Source: Pigoraptor vietnamica
Lineage: Eukaryota; Opisthokonta; Filasterea
Direction of reading: 5' to 3'
DNA length: 10,786 bases
NCBI GenBank assembly: GCA_943704525.1
Contig: CALSCQ010000887.1
Location: 2,727 to 13,512 of the forward strand
The notes under the pieces were generated by a model. That model was not told where the DNA came from and did no database searches. It worked only from the letters and a program-made list of their open reading frames with translations. This document shows, piece by piece, positions 6,701 to 10,786 of the stretch; within the stretch, counting starts at the first letter, position 1; every line of letters starts with the position of its first letter. Position numbers and translations under genes: made by a program.

Positions 6701-8183
6701 GAAGCTGTACTCTGCGGAGCACCCGAACGTCGCGATGGCCCTCAACAACCTCGCGGGCCTCTACAAAGACCAGGGCGAGTTCAACCACGCGCTGCCGCTG
6801 TACGAGCGCGCGCTCAAGATATACGAGAGCACGTACGGGAACAACCACCAGGACGTCGCCGCAGCCATCAACAACCTCGCCCTCCTCTACTCTGCGCACG
6901 GGCAGTACAATAACGCGCTCCCCCTCTACGAACGCTCGCTGCGAATTCGCGAGACGGTGCTCGGGGACGACCACCCCGACGTCGCCATTTCGCTGAACAA
7001 CCTCGCCGGCATTTACTTTTACCAGGGCCACTACGACAAGGCGCTACCGCTGTACGAACGCTCGCTCGCGATCCGCAAGGCGAAGTTTGGCGACGAGCAC
7101 CCGAACGTAGCGACGGCGCTGAACAACCTCGCCGAGCTGTACAAAGCGCAGGCGCTGTACGACAAGGCGCAGCTCCTCTACGAACAGTCGCTGGCCATTC
7201 GCGAGTCCAAATTCGGCGACAGCCACCCGAGCGTCGCGACGGCGATGAACAACCTTGCGCTGCTCTACACGGCGCGCGGCCACTTTCGCAAGGCGCAGCC
7301 GCTGTTTGAGCGGTCGCTGCACATTCGCGAGGCGCAGCTCGGCATGGACCACCCCGACGTTGCCATGTCGCTCAACAACCTCGCGTCGCTCTTCCGCAGC
7401 CAGAACAACAGCAGCAAGGCGATGCCCCTCTACCGCCGCTCGCTCGCGATCTACGAGGCGCGCTTCGGCCCGGACCACCCGACGGTCGCGACGGCGCTCA
7501 ACAACATTGCGGAGCTCTACAGCGCCGAGGGGCAGCACGACAAGGCCATTCCGCTGTACCAGCGCGCCGCCGTCATCTACGAATCCAAGTTTGACGAGAA
7601 CCATCCGGACCTCGCGTCGACGCTGAACAACCTCGCGACGACCTACGACGAGCAGGGACAGTACGAGAAGGCCGTGCCGCTGTACGAACGCGCCCTCAAG
7701 ATTTACGAGATCAAGTTTGGGCCCGATCATCCCGACGTCGCAATGACGCTCAACAACCTTGCGATGCTGCACGAGGACCGCGGCGAGGAGGATCTCGCCA
7801 TTCGACTGTACGAGCGCTCCCTGGCGATTCGCGAGCGCAACTTTGGACACGACCACCCGGAGGTCGCCGAGTCCCTCCACAACCTCGCGACGGTACTCGC
7901 GACGAAGAAGGAGTGGCTGCGCGTCGTCAAGCTTCTCGAGCGGGCCGTGGCCATCCGCCGGCAGCGCTTTGGGCCCGACCACGAGTCGACGCAGGCGTCA
8001 ATGGAGCTCTACGCAGAGGCGTGTCTGCACGAGCGCAGCGGCGAGACGGGCATGGTTGCAGCCGCTGTCCCCTTGTCGCGGCCGCCGAAGCCTCGCAAGC
8101 CTGCGGACGACGGCACAATTGACGCGTCGGCCATTACAGCCACGGGCGAAATCGTCTCGTCGGCCGACGGCGACGACGAGTGA
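3792..8183 (+). CDS. DUF4062-NACHT-TPR STAND NTPase, NPHP3-like (copy 2, complete, 1463 aa)
   Basis: The start ATG is the first in frame after a TGA at 3777-3779 and has a near-ideal Kozak context (GCGGCGCCATGG). Residues 1-136 form a basic, low-complexity N-terminal extension. From about 137 comes the DUF4062-like domain (YLRVFLSSTFRGMEEER, DLRWGI, GFYGERYGW). The P-loop GLPGIGKS is at residues 400-407, and the Walker B-like VLDALDQLE has Asp494. A Pro/Ser/Ala-rich linker covers about 528-640. Then come a winged-helix-like region (GLSEMEILDILGI, IHKQL..AVEQRYL), the VVDELPWLL...FTYWRFV linker, eleven 42-residue TPRs (938-1399) and an acidic tail ending SSADGDDE. The protein is probably a cytosolic or ciliary nucleotide-switched scaffold or sensor; partner and ligand cannot be read from sequence. 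It follows copy 1 head-to-tail, so it is a tandem duplicate. It is intronless over 4.4 kb although the neighbouring gene is intron-rich. Its length is near that of animal NPHP3 (about 1330 aa). Confidence 0.92.
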   Translation: MGEPSSPSPNVGPGGLHVGGAHLRRSHTPYRQGALEGARMEGTVPLAVRHGSLPRLPHVGKLPPVTLGSIGRNMSLPALNLDRLKASVALRGSLGSLRPGSGKIRLAPLVNPKKSSVDESLTVTELLLRRLQVTKQRYLRVFLSSTFRGMEEERECLTKKYFKELRHQCEQAGIFLTIVDLRWGITDVAAKNAETLLICLREIDDSDIFLGFYGERYGWHQAMHAPVDELLQKNFDKMAQKYPWTAEYRDRSATEIEFLHGHINNPRARPSLFFFRDPKWDELSCATAPEEEKFKFQAENPQAKRKLDALKDRVRASREAQVFDNYMDPEDGALKMFMALRELLNEVIEKSGLANNDSDAALHEAFMLSRAQVYVGGDKYIATIDAHFAQNNAKPLVVSGLPGIGKSSLLANWILKHYPNGQVGENECLVYHFIGSSEPSTRPDNILRRLASGIAKSLAVMDPLPLEIERLKDKVCEYLFLAASRGIRVTFVLDALDQLENRDGALDLRWLPDSRVWSQVRFLVSLSTPPPIPPPSAGTPAPVPLGTNPLVPMHNIAEVEGSSANISQPTPAADGEPPVQPRPPSQPSTSASGSRQNSGRRASASASGADADKAAAPPLHKMNSGTRIGALGTTLHATMQDLSLSEERRCWDAVDRKGWTDRLEVMPWIPDEVAVFVRTVLKRAGKSLSETRKDPGTPSQMETIVNARQCCNPLYVSLLMEELCAFGDFDELDAQIAQCLQCQDPVALFQHVLKEVEREHAVGERNIIQDVLVCLAVARYGLSEMEILDILGIEQSLWSPIFYARRNFFVKRSGLLGFIHKQLRSAVEQRYLTGKESGRVLARMMANYFAAKLDQWVAGPQDAPVEQRVVDELPWLLEFVDDKEGMKACLSNLSVFQQMFDREKYELFTYWRFVGADGAEIASCYKASLEKVRDPMSLSVLYGLVGRFVHEFGFMNAAFPFFEAELDISEKLYSAEHPNVAMALNNLAGLYKDQGEFNHALPLYERALKIYESTYGNNHQDVAAAINNLALLYSAHGQYNNALPLYERSLRIRETVLGDDHPDVAISLNNLAGIYFYQGHYDKALPLYERSLAIRKAKFGDEHPNVATALNNLAELYKAQALYDKAQLLYEQSLAIRESKFGDSHPSVATAMNNLALLYTARGHFRKAQPLFERSLHIREAQLGMDHPDVAMSLNNLASLFRSQNNSSKAMPLYRRSLAIYEARFGPDHPTVATALNNIAELYSAEGQHDKAIPLYQRAAVIYESKFDENHPDLASTLNNLATTYDEQGQYEKAVPLYERALKIYEIKFGPDHPDVAMTLNNLAMLHEDRGEEDLAIRLYERSLAIRERNFGHDHPEVAESLHNLATVLATKKEWLRVVKLLERAVAIRRQRFGPDHESTQASMELYAEACLHERSGETGMVAAAVPLSRPPKPRKPADDGTIDASAITATGEIVSSADGDDE
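4200..4333 (+). repeat. 134-bp segment identical to 2-135
   Basis: Second copy of the perfectly conserved block at the beginning of the DUF4062 domain. Flanking bases 4199 and 4334 both differ from copy 1. The codons upstream (LLLRRLQVTKQ) suggest the N-terminal extension of copy 1, outside this window, may look similar. Confidence 0.95.
5373..5711 (+). other. Pro/Ser/Ala-rich low-complexity linker inside the NTPase region of copy 2
   Basis: Residues about 528-640 of copy 2 interrupt the NTPase region after the Walker B strand. The stretch is rich in Pro, Ser and Ala, with runs such as TPPPIPPPSAGTPAPVP and an RRASASASG segment, and is predicted to be disordered. At the same place copy 1 has a shorter, unrelated linker rich in Gly, Ser and Arg (about bases 1171-1345). 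Conserved sequence resumes after it in both copies (WT.RLEV.PW). Confidence 0.8.
6603..7988 (+). repeat. TPR array of copy 2, eleven 42-aa (126-bp) units
   Basis: Eleven uninterrupted 126-bp units, consensus VAxxLNNLAxLYxxQG, ALPLYERSLAIRE and a (D/E)HP(D/N) end. The first (LSVLYGLVGRF...) and last (VAESLHNLATV...) are the most degenerate and align with the first and last units of copy 1. The extra four units (504 bp) therefore lie in the interior. Confidence 0.9.
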
Positions 8184-8276
8184 GGGCGCCGGGTCAGCAG
8201 GCTTGCCACTCGCGTCGCAAAGCTCCACCAATCCGGCTGTGTGCTTTTGCGTACAATACTGCGTTGCGTTTGCGTG

Positions 8277-8304
8277 TGCGTGCGTGCGTGCGTGCGTGCG
8301 TGCG
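8277..8304. repeat. (TGCG)7 microsatellite
   Basis: Seven perfect tandem copies of the tetranucleotide TGCG, preceded by a related GCGTTTGCGTG stretch. It lies in the probable 3'UTR of copy 2. Confidence 0.95.
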
Positions 8305-8396
8305 ACGCGTCAGTCTCATTCTATTTTCTCTAATGTATTTTCAAATAACCCAATCGGCCAGAGGCTGTGATGCTGTTGCCACACTACTCACGTCGC

Positions 8397-8431
8397 CGTG
8401 CACGTGCATGCGTGCGCGCGCGTGCGTACGT
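8397..8431. repeat. 35-bp perfect alternating pyrimidine-purine tract
   Basis: From 8397 to 8431 pyrimidine and purine alternate without a break, with a CGCGCGCG core and CACGTG at 8401-8406. Such tracts are known to adopt left-handed Z-DNA readily under negative supercoiling. It lies between converging genes. Confidence 0.85.
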
Positions 8432-8532
8432 CTGACAGTTCTCACGCGACGCAATGCCCTGTAGCGCTGAACCCTCGACTCGCCTTCCCCTCTCCTTCGC
8501 TCTGAGACCTCGATTCACTTTAGGAGAGGCCG

Positions 8533-10109
8533 TCAGCTCGGACGCCCGAGATACGTTGCAATGCCCCTCAAGTCTCGGATCACGTGCGGCGCGAGTGCTT
8601 CGTCGGGCCCCGCATCCCGCTTCAACAGCAGCGCTTCCATGCCTGCCGCGCGCGCTCCTTCAAAGTCGGTGACGGCGTCGTCGCCGACATGGAGCAGACG
8701 GGTTGGTGCGCCGTTCGGTCTGACGGACGCAATACGAATGGCTTCGTGAAAGATGCGGCGGTCCGGCTTGGGAGTGCCGAAAACACCCGACGCAAGCACG
8801 AAGGAAAAGTGGCGGCGGATGCGCAGGCCGCTCAGAATTTGCTCTGCGATGAGTATGGCGCGTGAGCAGACGACGCCCAGAGCAACTGGCACACCGCGAC
8901 GCACTCTCACGGTGGGAAAGCGCGCAGAATTCCGTCGCATACCCCATGCAACGGTTCACACAGATAGACACGCAGACGCGAGTCACATACCCCGCGCAAC
9001 CAGCTTTCAAGATAGACGCGCACATGCGGAACAGCAAGTGCGAGCAGCATGCACACACCCAAGCGTTCGTCAAAGTTCGATATAACTCCGAGGACGTTCT
9101 CCTGCGCGAGCGACGGCAGAACTTCGCTCACTTCGGGATACACTTGCCACGCCGTCGGCTGTGCAAAAGAGCTGTACAGTGCCCCAGAGAGGCTGGGAAG
9201 GACCGCATCGACCGTCGCTGTGGGCGAATCTCAGAGGGTCAGAGACGGCCTTGTGGAGGACGATTGTTATCTGACCACGCGCACACGCACTTCCACGTGC
9301 TCGGCCCATTGCGGCGCCCACCTGCGTCAACGCCCGCTCCCACAAACGTCTCTCTCACGACCTGAATGCAAGAAGGAACAGCGTGATGCACTGTTCGTGC
9401 GACGCGCACCGCAGGACAACAGGCGGCACTTTGATCGACCCGACAATACCCAACATTAACAGACAATGGTTGCGACTGCGCCCTCCGTGCAACCGCGCCA
9501 CCACAGACAGCAACACGCACCCCCACAACAGAAAAACAACCTACGACTGCGCCCTCCGTGCCTCTGCTCCAGCACTTACAGCAACACGCACCCCCTTCCA
9601 CCAGTCCGCAGCACTCAACGCAGGATGTCCCGGCTGCAAGTGGCCAAAGTTGGGGTATGCGACTGACACAGCGCGATACGCCGCCCCAAAGGCACTGTTG
9701 AGGGCGATGGGATCGGCGCGGATGCCGTGCTTTTCGCCTGCTGCCGCCTGCGCACGACGTGCGCGTTCATAAGAACATATAATACGGTGGAGCCGTTCGC
9801 AGTGTTCGCAGCCGGGACTATGAGCGAATAGCATGTGATATAATGCACAGGCCACACACGGGCGCCAACAGCGGTCGCACTATGTTGCACACTCGTGGTT
9901 TGTTAGCCTTTCGTAAGCGACAAGAGGGCGACAGCGCCGAACTCGACGCTGCTGTCGGTTTGAGGGAGGCATGCGCACTTTATCTCACATCCCCACGCAC
10001 ACGTGCTGTGGGTCGGCGCAACACTCACATACTGCTGGCCTGGAGAGCCCGTCACGCGGATGAGCGTACCGCGCACGTCGAACGTAATGAGCGCGCGTCG
10101 CGGAAGCAT
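8533..10109 (-). CDS. HDHD3: HAD-superfamily hydrolase, HDHD3 orthologue (5 exons, 248 aa)
   Basis: Five exons on the minus strand rebuild a protein close to animal HDHD3 (251 aa in human): exon 1 10109-10029, exon 2 9747-9592, exon 3 9361-9322, exon 4 9217-9059, exon 5 8843-8533. They total 747 nt, with intron phases 0, 0, 1, 1. Donors are GTGAGT, GTGCGT, GTGGGC and GTGTGT; all acceptors end in AG. The start is CACCATGC. HAD motifs: I, TFDVRGTLI with nucleophile Asp11; II, GVISNFD with Ser139; III, TPKPD with Lys171; IV, HVGDDAVTD with Asp200, Asp201 and Asp205. The cap region includes PNFG and DWWKG. Arg13 replaces the usual second Asp of motif I. HDHD3 is a predicted soluble phosphohydrolase of unknown substrate. 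Boundaries were chosen by phase and by gap-free match to the remembered family pattern; intron 1's acceptor has a weak pyrimidine tract. The gene is divergent from the threonine aldolase gene. Confidence 0.9.
9473..9614 (-). repeat. 71-bp tandem duplication across the HDHD3 intron 2 donor
   Basis: Two 18-bp blocks recur at the same spacing: 9473-9490 equals 9544-9561, and 9507-9524 equals 9578-9595, both offset by 71 bp. The 16 bp between them are diverged (about 9 of 16 match). On the minus strand the gene-proximal copy holds the intron 2 donor GTGCGT (9591-9586), and the second copy carries an identical GTGCGT at 9520-9515, deeper in the intron. The right limit is approximate. Confidence 0.85.
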
Positions 10110-10335
10110 GGTGCTTGTACCGAGGGAACAACGAACACACCCCGCACTGACTTTGTGTGCCGGCCGGGCTGTGGTTGCATGCGCCCCGCCATAACATCCA
10201 CCCTACGCTTGATTGATGGCCGATTGTCACCTGCCGTCGGAAGTGTTTTTTGTTGAGATCTTTTTCTGTGCTCATCTCTGGAGCTGAAACCGCGTCTTTC
10301 TCCGCACGCTACGTCCTTGGGCGCGGTCGCAGGGA
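10110..10335. promoter_or_regulatory. Divergent promoter region between HDHD3 and threonine aldolase
   Basis: Only 226 bp separate the two start codons, so both promoters and 5'UTRs must overlap or abut here. Visible elements are TTGATTGATGG (around 10208), CGGAAGTG (around 10239, ETS/GABP-like) and a T-rich patch near 10246-10268. No TATA box is evident. Element identities are weak guesses; the divergent arrangement is the firm part. Confidence 0.5.
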
Positions 10336-10506
10336 ATGGGAATGCGCGCGGCCGCTCGGGCGGCGTCCGCAGGGGCCGTGCGTGCGTGCGCGCGCCGCAC
10401 TTACTATGGGACGTCGGGCATTCTGGGCCAGCGAAAGGCGCCGGCGGTGTTCAAGTACGACTTTAGGAGCGACACCGTCACGCGGCCGACGCCCGGCATG
10501 TACGAG
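10336..10506 (+). CDS. Low-specificity L-threonine aldolase-like enzyme, exon 1 (3'-partial)
   Basis: The exon encodes 57 residues from ATG at 10336; a second in-frame ATG at 10342 is an alternative start. Residues 43-52, FRSDTVTRPT, followed by PGM, are the hallmark N-terminus of beta-eliminating threonine aldolases (typically LRSDTVTRPT..M), PLP enzymes that split L-threonine or L-allo-threonine into glycine and acetaldehyde. Residues 1-33 are rich in Arg and Ala with no acidic residue (RAAARAASAG, RACARRTYYG), as in a mitochondrial presequence. Similarity stops after MYE, and the GTGTGG at 10507 is taken as a phase-0 intron donor. The PLP lysine and the rest of the fold lie outside the window. 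The short run of evidence means related fold-type I enzymes are not fully excluded. Confidence 0.8.
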
Positions 10507-10707
10507 GTGTGGCAAGCGCGCACGCATGCGGCGCATTGGTGTGGAAGTGCGGGGATCGGGCCGTGCATGTGTGTGCCTGTGCGTGCGTGGGTGTGCGCGT
10601 GCGTGTACGTGGGTTTGCGTGTACGTGAACGTAGTGCGAGCGTATGTCAGCGTATGTAAGAGTGTGTTCCGTGTGCTGTGCGTGGCGTGAGCGCAATGTG
10701 TGGTACG

Positions 10708-10775
<68 letters not shown>

Positions 10776-10786
10776 CAAGCGTAACA
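10507..10786 (+). other. Intron 1 of the threonine aldolase-like gene (partial)
   Basis: Begins at GTGTGG and runs past the window end. It is strongly G+T-rich on the plus strand (GTGCGTG, GTGTACGTG motifs) and has no aldolase-like coding sequence in any frame. No acceptor with a matching downstream exon is seen in the window. Confidence 0.65.
10709..10772 (+). repeat. (TG)32 microsatellite
   Basis: Perfect dinucleotide run of 32 TG units within the intron of the threonine aldolase-like gene. It is likely polymorphic in length and prone to assembly error. Confidence 0.97.

Larger units (their letters stand above)
8184..8532. other. Tail-to-tail spacer between copy 2 and HDHD3
   Basis: These 349 bp separate the stop of the plus-strand STAND gene from the stop of the minus-strand HDHD3 gene and must hold both 3'UTRs. 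No gene is seen. A canonical AATAAA was not found on either strand; AAATAA at 8343-8348 (+) is the nearest match. The spacer also contains the two simple-sequence tracts listed separately. Confidence 0.6.

Noticed and set aside
2216-7988. Kinesin light chains, suggested by the TPR type
   Set aside because: Both proteins carry an N-terminal DUF4062-like domain and a P-loop NTPase, which kinesin light chains lack.
2216-7988. CRISPR array or satellite DNA, suggested by regular 126-bp periodicity
   Set aside because: The repeats are in frame and diverged at DNA level but conserved in protein, so they are TPR codons.
9586-9591. Exon 2 of HDHD3 ending at the stronger GTAAGT a few codons later (around 9580)
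   Set aside because: That donor adds four residues not fitting the family pattern, whereas ending at WWKG before GTGCGT joins exon 3 in phase with gap-free similarity. It could still be a minor alternative.

Overview
This is nuclear DNA of a GC-rich, intron-bearing eukaryote, most likely a unicellular protist. The evidence is spliceosomal introns that can be rebuilt in one gene, an animal-like HDHD3 enzyme, Kozak-type starts, GT-rich microsatellites and no bacterial operon layout. A choanoflagellate or another protist close to animals and fungi would fit, but the sequence alone does not fix the taxon.

Layout. (1) From base 2 to 3136 (+) lies the 3' part of a large intronless gene whose start is outside the window. 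It encodes a DUF4062 / NACHT-type P-loop NTPase / TPR protein of the STAND class, resembling nephrocystin-3, NWD1 and TEP1. (2) From 3137 to 3791 is a 655-bp spacer with three CACGTG E-boxes interleaved with two RFX X-box-like elements. (3) From 3792 to 8183 (+) is a complete, intronless 1463-residue paralogue of gene 1, in tandem with it. The two copies are a mosaic: some stretches are identical even at synonymous sites and others are clearly diverged. They differ in the size of a low-complexity linker inside the NTPase region and in TPR number (7 against 11 units of exactly 42 residues). (4) From 8184 to 8532 is a short tail-to-tail spacer with a (TGCG)7 tract and a 35-bp alternating pyrimidine-purine run. 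(5) From 10109 down to 8533 (-) is a five-exon HDHD3 gene (HAD-superfamily hydrolase). Its exons join in phase into a 248-residue protein. (6) From 10110 to 10335 is a 226-bp divergent spacer, probably a shared promoter region. (7) From 10336 (+) is the first exon of a threonine aldolase-like PLP enzyme with a probable mitochondrial presequence. Its first intron contains a (TG)32 microsatellite and runs off the window end.

How they fit together. The two STAND/TPR proteins are probably nucleotide-driven scaffolds or sensors that arose by tandem duplication and were partly homogenised afterwards. HDHD3 and the threonine aldolase are ordinary housekeeping-type enzymes with no clear functional link to the tandem pair. 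I see no mobile element, CRISPR array, rRNA or tRNA. The most unusual content is the evolving STAND pair, the possible ciliary-type promoter module before its second member, and a 71-bp duplication in HDHD3 that copies a splice donor.
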